Under the pieces are notes generated by a model that did not search any database, was not told the origin of the DNA, and saw only the letters and a program-made list of their open reading frames with translations. Source: SAR324 cluster bacterium REDSEA-S27_B3 (GTDB lineage Bacteria > SAR324 > NAC60-12). From it: a stretch of DNA of 64,000 nucleotides. This document shows positions 17,550 through 27,533 of the stretch, piece by piece. Within the stretch, counting starts at the first letter, position 1. Each line of letters starts with the position of its first letter. The stretch covers positions 29,263 to 93,262 of the forward strand of contig LUQO01000047.1 of NCBI GenBank assembly GCA_001627865.1, read 5' to 3'. Position numbers and translations under genes: made by a program.

Positions 17550-18926
17550 ATGACAAAAAGCCGCGACACACAGATTCATAAACTGGTCAAAAAACTGATC
17601 AGTACGGAACGGACAAAGCTGCTGCAAAGCGTACTTGAACCGTTGAACCCTGTGGAAATTGCTAACATTCTGCATCAGTTAAGTCTTCAACATCAGTTGA
17701 TTGTGCTGGAAAGTCTTGATAGAGAAAAATCTTCAGAAGTACTCAACAGTTTGCAGGGTTCACCTTCCATTCTAGGCAACATTGTTCAACAAATGTCTGC
17801 TGACCGTTTGAGTGACGCTATAGAGGATATGCCTCAGGATGACGCGGCTGACTTTGTAGGTCTTTTGGATGATGATAAAGCAGAAGCATTGCTTGATAAA
17901 CTTCCTGAGAAAGACCGTGAAGAACTAACCCAACTTCTTCAATTCGATGAAGAAAGCGCGGGTGGTCTGATGACGCCTTATGTGGTGGCTATCCGTAAAA
18001 ACCAGACAGTGTCAGCAGCAATCAAAGAAATACAGAAATTTGTTAAAAAAGAAGGTTTCGAATTATTTTATACAGCTTATGTAGTTGATGAATATGATCA
18101 CTTGATAGGAACAATCGGAACTACAGAACTTTTACTGGCTGAGCGAAATACCCTTATTGAAAATCTGATGAATCCGGAAGTTGTAGCAGTGGATCAGGAT
18201 TTGGATCAAGAGGAAGTTGCCAGAATCGCACAGGAATACGATTTAGTGGTAGTTCCTGTAATAGACAAACATTTACGGTTAATCGGGCGTGTTACTCTTG
18301 ATGATTTGGTGGATGTGATTGTAGATGAATATAATGAAGATTTGGGTCATATAGCCGGAACTGGTCATGAAGAAGTAAGTGAAACTTCTGTTTTAAGAAC
18401 ATCCGGTGATCGTCTGCCATGGTTGCTCATAGGCCTATTTGGGGGGTTTTTAACTGCAATTGTAATGAGTTTTTATGAAAATGCAATTATCTCACTTCCG
18501 GATGTAGCCTATTTCATACCACTTGTCGCAGCACTTGGAGGAAGTATAGGTATCCAGTCCTCCACTATTGTGGTACGCGGACTTGCAACAGGCGCAATAC
18601 AAACTACTGACATACTGATACGTCTTTGGAAAGAGTTACGAGTCGGGCTTTTGAATGGTTTTATTTGCTCTATTATCCTCACCTTGATGTCCTTGTACTT
18701 AACCAATGATTTGGGAAGATCCCTGACTTCCGGTATATCATTACTGATTGTTGTTACTTTTGCGGCAATAGTTGGCTCTACAATCCCAATAATACTTAAA
18801 CGAATGAATATCGATCCTGCGTTGGCAACAGGTCCGTTTATTACCACAACAAACGACATCATCGGCATTGCCATTTATCTGGGGCTTGCATTCAATGTCA
18901 ATTTATCCCCTTTAATCAACACCTGA
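17550..18926 (+). CDS. mgtE: Magnesium transporter MgtE
   Basis: Mg2+ channel/transporter of the inner membrane. Domain order is that of MgtE: an N-terminal helical superhelix (about 1-125, with ALLDKLPEKDREELTQLLQF), a CBS pair (about 130-255, containing GTIGTTELLLAE and GRVTLDDLVDVI) and a five-helix membrane domain (about 285-455, beginning RLPWLLIGLFGGFLTAIVMS and containing the Mg-pore region with PLVAALGGSIGIQSS). The 458-residue length is normal. In the family, the N and CBS domains sense cytosolic Mg2+ and close the pore. No Mg-sensing leader is visible in the 28 bp upstream. The gene ends 7 bp before holB. Confidence 0.95.
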   Translation: MTKSRDTQIHKLVKKLISTERTKLLQSVLEPLNPVEIANILHQLSLQHQLIVLESLDREKSSEVLNSLQGSPSILGNIVQQMSADRLSDAIEDMPQDDAADFVGLLDDDKAEALLDKLPEKDREELTQLLQFDEESAGGLMTPYVVAIRKNQTVSAAIKEIQKFVKKEGFELFYTAYVVDEYDHLIGTIGTTELLLAERNTLIENLMNPEVVAVDQDLDQEEVARIAQEYDLVVVPVIDKHLRLIGRVTLDDLVDVIVDEYNEDLGHIAGTGHEEVSETSVLRTSGDRLPWLLIGLFGGFLTAIVMSFYENAIISLPDVAYFIPLVAALGGSIGIQSSTIVVRGLATGAIQTTDILIRLWKELRVGLLNGFICSIILTLMSLYLTNDLGRSLTSGISLLIVVTFAAIVGSTIPIILKRMNIDPALATGPFITTTNDIIGIAIYLGLAFNVNLSPLINT

Positions 18927-18933
18927 TTCCTTA

Positions 18934-19938
18934 ATGCCTTTACAAGATATTTTAGGACAAGAACATGCAATAGACTTGCTTAACCAGGCAATTCACAGAG
19001 ACAGGATGCCGCATGCATGGTTATTCACAGGACAGTCAAATATTGGAAAATTCAAAACAGCTGTTGCACTTGCTCAAAAACTGAATTGCAGAAAATCCGG
19101 TGAAGACGCTTGTGGAGAATGTGATTTTTGCCTTCAAATCGCTGAACAAAATTTCCCGGATTTTCTCGTACTTGAACCTGAAGGAAAATATATCAAGATC
19201 GATCAGGTCAGAAAATCCTTAAACTGGCTCCACCTACACCCTGATCAGGCAAAAAAGCGTGTTTTGATACTTGATGGAGCAGAACATCTAGGCAGGGAAG
19301 CGGCCAATGCTTTTCTTAAAACATTGGAGGAGCCGGCACCAAATACTTTAATAATATTAATCGCGGAATCAACACAGCAGCTGTTGGAAACAATTGTATC
19401 ACGCTGTCAACAAATTAGATTCCGTCCTTTATCGATGGAAACTTCTGAACATATATTGCGACAGCACACCGATTTATCCCAGCAACAAATCCAGCTGTTA
19501 TGCGAATTCGGAATGGGAAGCGTTCGCGGCAATCTCATCGCAAACCTGGAAATAATGCAAAACGTACAAAAAAAAGCAATTGGCTGGCTGACCACTTTTA
19601 CCTCAGAGACTCGGGAAGATCTGCTGCGTACCTGTGAAAAATGGGGTAAATCAAAAAATGAAGAATGGCGTTTTCTTTTAGATTTTTTTGAAACGTGGTT
19701 TCGTGATTTAACATGGGTACTGCATGACCTCCCGGAAGATCAAATTGTGAATCGGAATGGAATTTCAGCAAATACAAGAATAAGTGAATTAAAACAATGT
19801 GGTAAGTATTTTACATTGCAGCAAATATTTGAAATATTTAGAAATATTTCAGATTCACGCACAGCAATAGAACTTAATGCAAATAAATCCCTGGCGATTG
19901 AATCATTGTGTTTACATATTTACAGGTCGGCAACATGA
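18934..19938 (+). CDS. holB: DNA polymerase III delta' subunit
   Basis: Clamp-loader subunit of the replicative polymerase. The N-terminal AAA+ fold is seen in GQEHAIDLLNQAI, a degenerate P-loop TGQSNIGKFK (residues 32-41, with F in place of the Thr/Ser after Lys, as expected for a non-ATP-binding delta') and the zinc-binding cysteines C52, C60, C63 and C66. VLILDGAEHLGREAANAFLK and the EEPAPNT sensor region follow, then SRCQQIRF. The 334-residue length is typical. It lies 7 bp after mgtE and overlaps the next gene at ATGA. Confidence 0.93.
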   Translation: MPLQDILGQEHAIDLLNQAIHRDRMPHAWLFTGQSNIGKFKTAVALAQKLNCRKSGEDACGECDFCLQIAEQNFPDFLVLEPEGKYIKIDQVRKSLNWLHLHPDQAKKRVLILDGAEHLGREAANAFLKTLEEPAPNTLIILIAESTQQLLETIVSRCQQIRFRPLSMETSEHILRQHTDLSQQQIQLLCEFGMGSVRGNLIANLEIMQNVQKKAIGWLTTFTSETREDLLRTCEKWGKSKNEEWRFLLDFFETWFRDLTWVLHDLPEDQIVNRNGISANTRISELKQCGKYFTLQQIFEIFRNISDSRTAIELNANKSLAIESLCLHIYRSAT

Positions 19939-20438
19939 ATTTCTGCAGACAGAAGGTAATTAACAAATTTGAGCAAGGTGTATTGTTATGTCTGATTATT
20001 TTGGTCTACTGCTTGACCATTTCTTCAGCCATTCCAAAAGCAAATGCTAGACAACCAACCCCGGCAGAGTTGGAAGCAGTACATAAAGAAACCATTGTTA
20101 TGTTTCAGCATTTTCTACAGTTATGGCAGGAAGAACGTTATTTTGAATTGTATGAATATGGGAAAAAACATTCCAGAGACCAACTATCAATTGAAGAATT
20201 TGCCACAAGAATGGTTGAATTGGATTGGGTTCCGGTTGGTTTGCTTACTGGTAAATCACCTGAGGTTTCATATTATTACAGGACGCTGCTCTATGTAAAT
20301 GCTGCAATTGTCTTTCGTCACAAAAGTTTAATTGATTTACAGTTCACCAAACAACAATCATTTCTGTTGCTCAAGGAAGCCGGCAAATGGCGTATCGATT
20401 TGCTCCAGATGATTCGTGCCCCTTTTTATTCTCCCTAA
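19935..20438 (+). CDS. Small exported protein of unknown function
   Basis: About 167 residues with an N-terminal signal or anchor (LLCLIILVYCLTISSAIPKANA) and a compact soluble domain with many aromatic residues (FQHFLQLWQEERYFELYEYG, VPVGLLTGKSPEVSYYYRT, GKWRIDLLQMIRAPF). The last part, a strand ending in KWRID, is reminiscent of NTF2-like folds, but I do not recognise a family. The start is taken at 19935, where ATG overlaps the holB stop as ATGA, implying translational coupling; an upstream in-frame start at 19908 is less likely. recD2 follows closely. Confidence 0.7.
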   Translation: MNFCRQKVINKFEQGVLLCLIILVYCLTISSAIPKANARQPTPAELEAVHKETIVMFQHFLQLWQEERYFELYEYGKKHSRDQLSIEEFATRMVELDWVPVGLLTGKSPEVSYYYRTLLYVNAAIVFRHKSLIDLQFTKQQSFLLLKEAGKWRIDLLQMIRAPFYSP

Positions 20439-20471
20439 AAATAGTTTTAATTGCTTAACCGGAAAACGGTG

Positions 20472-22679
20472 ATGTCCGAAGAGGAAGTTATATTAGTTGG
20501 AACTCTTGAAAAAATATTATACAGCAATCCTGAAAGCGGATTTATTATCGGCTCCTTCCTCAGCGAAAAATCGATCAGACCAATCACAGTAAAAGGTGTA
20601 GTTTACAACACCTTGGTGCATGAAACATTACGTTTAAAAGGTAACTGGGAAAATCATAAAATTTATGGCAGGCAATTTTCATTCCGTGAATTTATGCCGG
20701 TTACTCCAACCTCAGAAGAAGGAATGGTACGCTACCTTTCATCGCAAGTATTTAAAGGTATTGGCGAAAAAACTGCTACTCGAATTGTTAAAAAGTTCGG
20801 ACTTAATACTTTTAATATAATAGACAGTTCGCCTGAAATGCTTTCAACAATAAAAGGTATAAACAAAAAGCAAAAAAAATCTATACTTAATGCGTGGGAG
20901 GAGCAAAGAGGTCTCAGAGATGTGATGTCATTTTTACGTGGTGTTGGAATATCACATGCTTATGCACAACGAATTTATGCAAAACATGGTTTGAACAGCA
21001 TTGCTCTGCTTAAAGCAAATCCTTATCAATTAACAGATATTTCAGGAATTGGATTTCTTACTGCAGACGGGATTGCGCGTAATCTTGGATTCGACAATAA
21101 CTCTCCACATCGTTCTGCAGCAGGATTACTTTATATGCTGGAACAGCAAATGCTTAACGGCCATACATGTTTTCCTAAACATGATTTGTTGAAGAGAACT
21201 ACGGAAGAACTTCTTATAGACAATAAAATACTCGAAACATCACTTAGTCAATTGCTGGAAGATCGTTTACTGCATTGTGTTGAGCATTATGATGAAAAAA
21301 AAGTAAAGCAAGATTTAATATTCAGAATGCGTTATTACAGGGCCGAGCAGCGAGTTTCTGAAAATATCATCCGTATTCTAAATAGTCAGGCCTACACAAG
21401 TTTTGAAAGTGAATCATCGCTGATTGAAGAACAGGAAAAAAAAGCCGGTTTGGAACTTGATCAGGCTCAAAGAGACGCTGTGAACGCTGCGCTTAAGCAT
21501 AAGGTATTAATTGTTACCGGCGGACCTGGAACAGGAAAAACAACTCTTGTACAATTTATACTTGGTATGATGCGGCCAAGAATACCTGCTATAGCACTTG
21601 CTGCGCCTACTGGCCGTGCTGCTAAAAGAATCACGGAAACTACCGGTGAATCCGCTTCTACTATACATAGACTGCTGGAGGCAACCAACCTTGGATTTCA
21701 GCGTAACAGGGAAAATCCACTCAACCAGGAATTGCTGATAATTGATGAGACATCAATGATCGATACACTGCTGATGGACAACTTTCTGGAAGCTGTTCCA
21801 TCTGCGTCCCGTCTGATACTGGTAGGAGATGTAGACCAATTGCCATCGGTTGGTGCAGGTACAGTTTTATTGGATTTTATCAAGTCCGGATCAATTCCTG
21901 TGGTACGATTGAATCATATATTTCGTCAGGCATCAGGCAGTTTTATCACATTAAATGCTCACAAGGTCAGACAAGGTCTGGTCCCGGATATTAAAATATT
22001 ATCCCAGCAGACAGATAAAAAAAATCAGTTGCAGGATTTTTATTTTATAGAAGAATCAAATCCTGAAAAAATTGTTGAAAAAATTCTATTGATGAATACA
22101 GAAAGAATACCCCAGCGTTTTGAGCTTGATCCAATGATGGACATTCAGGTAATTACACCAATGCACCGGGGAGTTACCGGGGCTTTACAACTTAACAGGA
22201 AACTGCAGGAAAAAATGAATCCTGATGCTGAAGGCTTTGAACATCGTGAACAATTCTTCCGTGTTGGAGACAAAATTATGCAGCAGCAAAATGATTATGA
22301 TAAGCAGGTTTTCAACGGAGACTTGGGACGAATTGTTGATTGTGAACCAAAATCCAAGGAACTACATGTGAAATTTGAACATGCAAATGTCCATTATAAA
22401 TCAAATGAATTAGATCAGCTTTCACTGGCATACGCGATCACAGTTCATAAATCACAGGGCAGTGAGTATGCAGCCGTTATCATGCCTTTAACTACACATC
22501 ATTATATGATGCTGCAGCGGAATTTGCTATACACCGCGATCACTCGCGGCAAGCAGTTGGTTATTTTGATTGGGATGTTAGCTGCAGTACGCAAAGCTGT
22601 TGAAAATGAAGGAACCTTAAATCGATATACCGGTTTACGTAATCAATTTTCAGAGTTAGAGAGAAACATATTACATTAA
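20472..22679 (+). CDS. recD2: RecD2-type DNA helicase
   Basis: ATP-dependent 5'-3' helicase of the RecD2 (RecBC-independent) type, used in DNA repair. About 735 residues. The N-terminal RecD2 extension begins GTLEKILYSNPESGFIIG, followed by tandem helix-hairpin-helix-like segments (FKGIGEKTATRIVKKFG, ISGIGFLTADGIARNLG). Helicase motifs are clear: Walker A VTGGPGTGKTTL (about 350), Walker B IIDETSMID, motif III LVGDVDQLPSVGAG, and the C-terminal LAYAITVHKSQGSEY with AITRGKQLVIL. ATG at 20472 is preferred to an upstream TTG at 20451 because GGAAAA lies just before it. It sits between a small exported protein gene and a binding-protein gene on the same strand. Confidence 0.93.
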   Translation: MSEEEVILVGTLEKILYSNPESGFIIGSFLSEKSIRPITVKGVVYNTLVHETLRLKGNWENHKIYGRQFSFREFMPVTPTSEEGMVRYLSSQVFKGIGEKTATRIVKKFGLNTFNIIDSSPEMLSTIKGINKKQKKSILNAWEEQRGLRDVMSFLRGVGISHAYAQRIYAKHGLNSIALLKANPYQLTDISGIGFLTADGIARNLGFDNNSPHRSAAGLLYMLEQQMLNGHTCFPKHDLLKRTTEELLIDNKILETSLSQLLEDRLLHCVEHYDEKKVKQDLIFRMRYYRAEQRVSENIIRILNSQAYTSFESESSLIEEQEKKAGLELDQAQRDAVNAALKHKVLIVTGGPGTGKTTLVQFILGMMRPRIPAIALAAPTGRAAKRITETTGESASTIHRLLEATNLGFQRNRENPLNQELLIIDETSMIDTLLMDNFLEAVPSASRLILVGDVDQLPSVGAGTVLLDFIKSGSIPVVRLNHIFRQASGSFITLNAHKVRQGLVPDIKILSQQTDKKNQLQDFYFIEESNPEKIVEKILLMNTERIPQRFELDPMMDIQVITPMHRGVTGALQLNRKLQEKMNPDAEGFEHREQFFRVGDKIMQQQNDYDKQVFNGDLGRIVDCEPKSKELHVKFEHANVHYKSNELDQLSLAYAITVHKSQGSEYAAVIMPLTTHHYMMLQRNLLYTAITRGKQLVILIGMLAAVRKAVENEGTLNRYTGLRNQFSELERNILH

Positions 22680-22694
22680 TTACATTCAAAAAGA

Positions 22695-23864
22695 ATGATT
22701 GATAAAACACATTTAACGACAAAAAATCTGCTCCGGTTTGCAGCAATTATGATGATGTTGCTTTTTAAAACTACTTATTGTTATGCCGAAAGCGGTGTTA
22801 GTACACGAAGGATTGTATTGGCAACACACCAGCCACTAAGTGGGCCTGCACAGGAGTTCTCCAGTATCGGTAAAAGCGCTCAAGCATATTTTCAATATGT
22901 CAACGATCAGGGAGGTGTACATGGTCGAACTATCGAATTGAAAACAATTGATGATCAGCTGAAATCTGAAATCGCTGAAAAGAAGTTTCTTGAATTGACA
23001 GTCAAAACTGATATTTTTGCCTTATTCAGTGGTATCGGAAATAAAACTCACCAGGGTCTTTATCCTCTGTTAAAACAACATAATCTTCCCAGTTTTTTTG
23101 TGGGTTCAGATTTACCGGAATGGACACTGCCTGTGCGTGAATATGTTTTTGGTTTTTTACCAACCGCTGATATTGAAGCGAGAATTTTAGGACTATATGC
23201 TACTCAAAACCATGCCGGACAAGAACTGATCATCTGGTACGCAGAAAAACCTATTTATCTGAGGGCAGTAAAAGCCTTGACTGATAAATTGTATGGTGTA
23301 CCTGCAAAATTGCTTCCGGGAAAAACTGGCAGACTTGCTGCTGAATGGGAGCTGATACTTAAGAAAAAACCTGATTTTTTGATAGCACTGGGCAACTTCA
23401 GTGATGTTATGGGTTTTTTGAATGCAACATCCAACTTAACCTTTCCTGTATATACAGGCCATGCTCTGGCAGACAGCCGCCTTCCTGACTGGCTTGACAA
23501 AGGTTTCGTTAACTGGCTAAGAGTTTTGACAGCTTATCCCTTGATCATGGAAACTGAGCATCCTGGTCAAAATCTGCATATAAAAATACTAAGTGAGTAT
23601 GCGCCAAATCTGACACCAAATCGCTGGACTATTTATGGTCATGCGGTAGCAGAACTGATGGTTGAAGTATTAAATAAAACCGGTCGTGCTTTGAGCAGGG
23701 CAAAAGCCGTACGAACTGCAGAAAACATTAATCATTGGCAGGGAACTATGCTTCCCCCGATTTTTCTGGATTCCCAAAATCATCTTGCTTTAACCACATT
23801 GAGAATATCTCAAATTCTTAATGACAAGGTTATTCATTTGTCTGATTGGATTGACGGACGATAA
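22695..23864 (+). CDS. Periplasmic binding protein, LivJ-like (ABC amino-acid type)
   Basis: 389 residues. A signal peptide (about 12-31, ending CYA-ES) is followed by a type-I periplasmic binding fold. Diagnostic segments are IVLATHQPLSGPAQEFSSIG and AQAYFQYVNDQGGVHGRTIE, typical of Leu/Ile/Val-type receptors. No permease or ATPase genes are adjacent, so it may serve a distant transporter or a sensor. The ligand cannot be told from sequence. The gene begins 15 bp after recD2. Confidence 0.85.
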   Translation: MIDKTHLTTKNLLRFAAIMMMLLFKTTYCYAESGVSTRRIVLATHQPLSGPAQEFSSIGKSAQAYFQYVNDQGGVHGRTIELKTIDDQLKSEIAEKKFLELTVKTDIFALFSGIGNKTHQGLYPLLKQHNLPSFFVGSDLPEWTLPVREYVFGFLPTADIEARILGLYATQNHAGQELIIWYAEKPIYLRAVKALTDKLYGVPAKLLPGKTGRLAAEWELILKKKPDFLIALGNFSDVMGFLNATSNLTFPVYTGHALADSRLPDWLDKGFVNWLRVLTAYPLIMETEHPGQNLHIKILSEYAPNLTPNRWTIYGHAVAELMVEVLNKTGRALSRAKAVRTAENINHWQGTMLPPIFLDSQNHLALTTLRISQILNDKVIHLSDWIDGR

Positions 23865-23963
23865 TTTTGAAAGTTTCTATCAGAATTTGTTAAATGATTT
23901 TAGTTTTTGTAAAAAATACTACATGCCATCTCAACTACAAACCATGACATTCTGGAAACTCCC

Positions 23964-24587
23964 TTGCTGATTAATTACCCTTTTTCAAGGAAAAGTGAAC
24001 ACATAGTTTCTGAATATATATCAGGAAATCAAATCCTGGCATTTCCTACTGAAACAATTTATGGTTTGGGCGGTAACGCTTTTTCAAAAAACGTTGTTGA
24101 TCGAATATTCTCTATAAAGGACCGTCCCAGAAACAAACCCTTACCATTGCTTATTACAACGGAATGGTTGCACCGTCTTTGCAAATGGAATGATTCCCGG
24201 ATCAACAATTTAATTGAAGTATTTTGGCCGGGACCATTAACCCTTATTTTGGAATGTAAGCACGACTTGCCGGAACACCTAAAAAATAATTCCGGGACAT
24301 TGGCAGTACGCTTTTCCAGCTCACATGCAGTACAACGTTTAGTTGAAATAGGTGAATGCCCAATAATTGGTACCAGTGCAAACAGGTCAGGTTTTCCGGC
24401 TTGTTCATCAGCAAAGAAAGTTGAGACACAGTTAAAAGATCAGGTTGATTTGGTTATTGATGGGGGGGAAACCTCCGGGAATCTGGCTTCTACTATAGTC
24501 AATTGTCTGACTGAACCATTTAAAATAGTACGTAATGGGATAATTTCATCAACTGATCTGAATCAAATATGTGAGGTACAGCAATAG
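23964..24587 (+). CDS. tsaC: Threonylcarbamoyl-AMP synthase (YrdC/Sua5)
   Basis: Makes threonylcarbamoyl-AMP from threonine, bicarbonate and ATP, the first step of the t6A37 modification of tRNAs reading ANN codons. The 207-residue protein is a bare YrdC domain. Key segments: ILAFPTETIYGLGGNAF, KDRPRNKPLPLL, FWPGPLTLIL, LAVRFSSSHAV, and IIGTSANRSGFP near residue 135. The start appears to be TTG at 23964; no in-frame ATG exists upstream and this gives the full family N-terminus. It ends the + strand run and converges on the ACIII cluster. Confidence 0.92.
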   Translation: MLINYPFSRKSEHIVSEYISGNQILAFPTETIYGLGGNAFSKNVVDRIFSIKDRPRNKPLPLLITTEWLHRLCKWNDSRINNLIEVFWPGPLTLILECKHDLPEHLKNNSGTLAVRFSSSHAVQRLVEIGECPIIGTSANRSGFPACSSAKKVETQLKDQVDLVIDGGETSGNLASTIVNCLTEPFKIVRNGIISSTDLNQICEVQQ

Positions 24588-24709
24588 CCATACTGATTAT
24601 TGTTATAACATCAAAACATCTATCACAGAAAATTTTGGTATAAACTTGTTTTTTTGTAACTCCTTGATGATGGCTATTTAAAATGCGCACCTGTAATGAA
24701 ATATAAATT

Positions 24710-25597
24710 TCAAAAATATACTCCTACAGTCACAAAAAAACCTGTTGGAGAATCCAGGATATTAAACCATTTGTCTGTACGGTCACTGATATTTTTATCT
24801 AGTTTTTTTCGTGAACCTGAAAGTTCAGTCCATGTTTCCCAATACTCAATTACTTGTACTGACTGGTTTTGCAAAAAACTGAAACGAATTATATCTATTG
24901 CCATAAATCCAACATCGTTAAAGCGTAACAAACCTGTTCCAAGACTGGTGACTGTTGTATTAAAAAACATATCAAAGGTAGCTCTCCCTGTATCAGTACG
25001 ATTAAAAGTTCTACTCCATAATTTTACTGATCTTTGCTCCCTGGCAGCCATCAGGTAGAAATTCTCACCATAAAACCATTTCAAGAACTGTGTATTTCCA
25101 TTTAACCTAGAAGGACCAAAGTTTTCTCTACGTTCCTTTTCCCAAATTCCCATATGTTCTGAATCACTGAATTCAATACCAATCACCAGTGGATCCCAGT
25201 ACACTCCAAAACTTAAGGCGGGCGCAAGAATAACAATCGGATTTAACCCATACCCGACTCCAAACATATAAACTAGCGGCGATTCAACACGTTTAGCAGG
25301 CTGAAGCACATCACTAACTCCTTCCGGATCGATATATGGATCCTCTTCAATCGGAACCTCACTAACATCCTGAGCAAGTACTGCTCTAGCAAACAACATG
25401 CAGTAAAGAATTGTCGCTGCAAGAAGTTTATACCGAAAAAACCAGATTTTACAAATAAAAGGGATTTTTTCTTGAAGACAAATTTTCAGTTGCGGACAAG
25501 GAGAATAATGCAGAGAAATTTTTACAATTTTTGCAATTAATTCTGTTTTTACCCAAGCCTCAAAACGCTGGCTTAGTGTCCATGCCAGCTGCGGCAC
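24710..25597 (-). CDS. Predicted exported protein, possibly an outer-membrane barrel, downstream of ACIII
   Basis: No family recognised. A signal peptide is visible well inside the frame (KLLAATILYCMLFARAVLAQ, about residues 57-76). The mature part has an acidic start (EVPIEEDPYIDPEG) and then alternating aromatic/hydrophobic strands ending in TGFFVTVGVYF, a C-terminal Phe typical of outer-membrane beta-barrels. The first in-frame ATG (25597) overlaps actF by 25 bp and would put 56 residues ahead of the signal, so the true start is probably a later non-ATG codon. Its position right after actF suggests co-transcription; involvement in ACIII is not shown. Confidence 0.55.
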   Translation of the reverse strand: MPQLAWTLSQRFEAWVKTELIAKIVKISLHYSPCPQLKICLQEKIPFICKIWFFRYKLLAATILYCMLFARAVLAQDVSEVPIEEDPYIDPEGVSDVLQPAKRVESPLVYMFGVGYGLNPIVILAPALSFGVYWDPLVIGIEFSDSEHMGIWEKERRENFGPSRLNGNTQFLKWFYGENFYLMAAREQRSVKLWSRTFNRTDTGRATFDMFFNTTVTSLGTGLLRFNDVGFMAIDIIRFSFLQNQSVQVIEYWETWTELSGSRKKLDKNISDRTDKWFNILDSPTGFFVTVGVYF

Positions 25598-26850
25598 AAA
25601 TGTTTGTCTGAGATGGGAAGTATTGGAACCTTCCCTAGAAAGGTGAGATAACTGAGAAAGAATAATCCAACAAATCCAAGTGTAATCAGCAGCTCATGTA
25701 AACCCATATATACATGGTAATGTCCGTAGTGCTGCAAAGATGGCACGACCATCAAGTAAATGGCAAACCATTGTCCGATTGCCACCCAAATGCCCATCAC
25801 ACGGATATAATTCGGAACACGGCAAAAAGTTTTCGGTAAAAGTCCGAGGAAAGGTATAGCAAATACACTGATTATTATCAGCAGAAACATCAGTGCCCAT
25901 GGTTGTTCCATTGAGCGTATTACTAAAAATGGTGTTTCTTCAGGCATATCTGCATACCAGATCACAAGATACTGTGAGTAACCCATATAAGCCCATAGCA
26001 ATGAAAAAGCAAAAACCATTTTTGCCAGATCATGCAAACGATTAATTGTAATATAGTCTTGTATTCCGAATTTGTTTCTCACAGTAACACTGATTGCCAG
26101 CATTAATCCCATGAAAGCATGCATGTTTCCTATAATAAAAAATACTCCGAACAATGTGCTAAACCATTCCTGATCAAGGGTCATTACAAAATCCCAGGCT
26201 AAAAATGAGCCGCCAAACGTATACAGTAGCGCCAGAGTAGGTGCTAATTTTCGGGATAATTTTTCCAAGCGGATCACTTCATCTTCATGCTCACCATATC
26301 CGTTCAATATTTTGTCAGCAAAAGCACCACCCCAATCTGAACCCAATAATTTACGGGCAAGTGCAATATCCGGCTTAATAGACGTTTTAACAAACCACCA
26401 TGAAACCGCATATATCAATACTAACCAGGCAATATTTCTGCTGACAAAGAATGGCAGGTTTAGCCACCCTGCTTTTACAGCAACACCATGATGTAAAAAT
26501 GGAGTGTGTGTCCATTCATAAAGTACTTTGCTTCCAAATAAAACTATGATGAACATCAAAAAGGAAATCGGCAAAAACCCTGCACAGGCTTCTGCAAGAC
26601 GCTTGAAAGGCCGACCCCATTTAGCATCAGTTAGCTGCCAAATCACACTGAACAAAATACCCGCGTGAGCAACTCCTGCCCAAAAAACAGTATTAATTAA
26701 AAATGCCTGCCAGGTGCGGACGACGCTGTCATCACCACCAGTAGTCAGACCAAAGATGAACATCCCAGCGCCTATAATTATTAAAACCCAAAGTAAGCGC
26801 TTTATGTTATCAGGAATTATAAATAACGATTTTTCTGCAATTTCTTTCAT
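25573..26850 (-). CDS. actF: Alternative complex III subunit ActF
   Basis: Polytopic membrane subunit of ACIII, the quinol:cytochrome c (or electron carrier) oxidoreductase that replaces cytochrome bc1. 425 residues with about ten transmembrane helices. Recognised from its NrfD/PsrC-like pattern (AFLINTVFWAGVAHAGILFS, WDFVMTLDQEWFSTLFG, VIRSMEQPWALMF) and its place as the last gene of actABCDEF. It is a paralogue of ActC. ATG overlaps the actE stop as ATGA, indicating coupled translation. Confidence 0.88.
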   Translation of the reverse strand: MKEIAEKSLFIIPDNIKRLLWVLIIIGAGMFIFGLTTGGDDSVVRTWQAFLINTVFWAGVAHAGILFSVIWQLTDAKWGRPFKRLAEACAGFLPISFLMFIIVLFGSKVLYEWTHTPFLHHGVAVKAGWLNLPFFVSRNIAWLVLIYAVSWWFVKTSIKPDIALARKLLGSDWGGAFADKILNGYGEHEDEVIRLEKLSRKLAPTLALLYTFGGSFLAWDFVMTLDQEWFSTLFGVFFIIGNMHAFMGLMLAISVTVRNKFGIQDYITINRLHDLAKMVFAFSLLWAYMGYSQYLVIWYADMPEETPFLVIRSMEQPWALMFLLIIISVFAIPFLGLLPKTFCRVPNYIRVMGIWVAIGQWFAIYLMVVPSLQHYGHYHVYMGLHELLITLGFVGLFFLSYLTFLGKVPILPISDKHLCRSWHGH

Positions 26851-27533
26851 TGACTTACCATTATGCCAAATGAATCACTCATCATGTAGTTAACCATATC
26901 CCATCGATCCCGAACTGAAGTCTGTGCGCCATATGAAGGCATTAACCCTCGCGGCTCCTGAAAGAAACTGCCATATTTAATCTTGTTATACAAGTGTGAT
27001 GAAGCAGTTGGTATCCGAAAAAATGCTGTGATAGGAGGTGCAGGTACACCCTTTTCTACCACTATGGTTTGTGACATACCATCCTCTCCATGACATACAG
27101 CACAATATGTATTATACAGAATTTGTCCCCGTTTTAATGATTCTGCTGTTGCCTGTGTGGGATTTTTTGGAAAAAATTCCCTGGGATTCCCTTTGATTCC
27201 TGAACCATCTCCGTAAATTGCTGGAATGAACGGATCATAAATCTTTACAACTTTTCCCAGGACCATTCTTACAGGCACAGATTTTTCCGGAAACTCAATA
27301 TAGCTTCCTTCTTCCTGTGCTTTGAGATGTTTTCCATCATACATTTCTTGAAAAAATGGATAATCTTTTCCATCAAACCAAGGTCTATTATCATTCTTGA
27401 TCTGATATCCCCTTTGAGGATCAAAATATGGATACTGTTCCATTGCCGTAACAATTCCTGCTGTCAACATCAAAGCTGCAAAAAAACATGCATACAAGCA
27501 TTTTTTTAAGGTGCAAGAATTATTTTTCGACAT
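26847..27533 (-). CDS. actE: Alternative complex III monoheme cytochrome ActE
   Basis: 228-residue exported cytochrome c. An N-terminal signal or anchor (about 12-31) precedes a region with DPQRGYQIKND and FPEKSVPVRM. The heme site is CAVCH (C144-H148), with GLMPSY (M198) as the likely axial Met. It is thought to pass electrons from the ActA/ActB arm to the terminal acceptor. It overlaps actD by 14 bp upstream and actF by 4 bp downstream. Confidence 0.9.
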   Translation of the reverse strand: MSKNNSCTLKKCLYACFFAALMLTAGIVTAMEQYPYFDPQRGYQIKNDNRPWFDGKDYPFFQEMYDGKHLKAQEEGSYIEFPEKSVPVRMVLGKVVKIYDPFIPAIYGDGSGIKGNPREFFPKNPTQATAESLKRGQILYNTYCAVCHGEDGMSQTIVVEKGVPAPPITAFFRIPTASSHLYNKIKYGSFFQEPRGLMPSYGAQTSVRDRWDMVNYMMSDSFGIMVSQ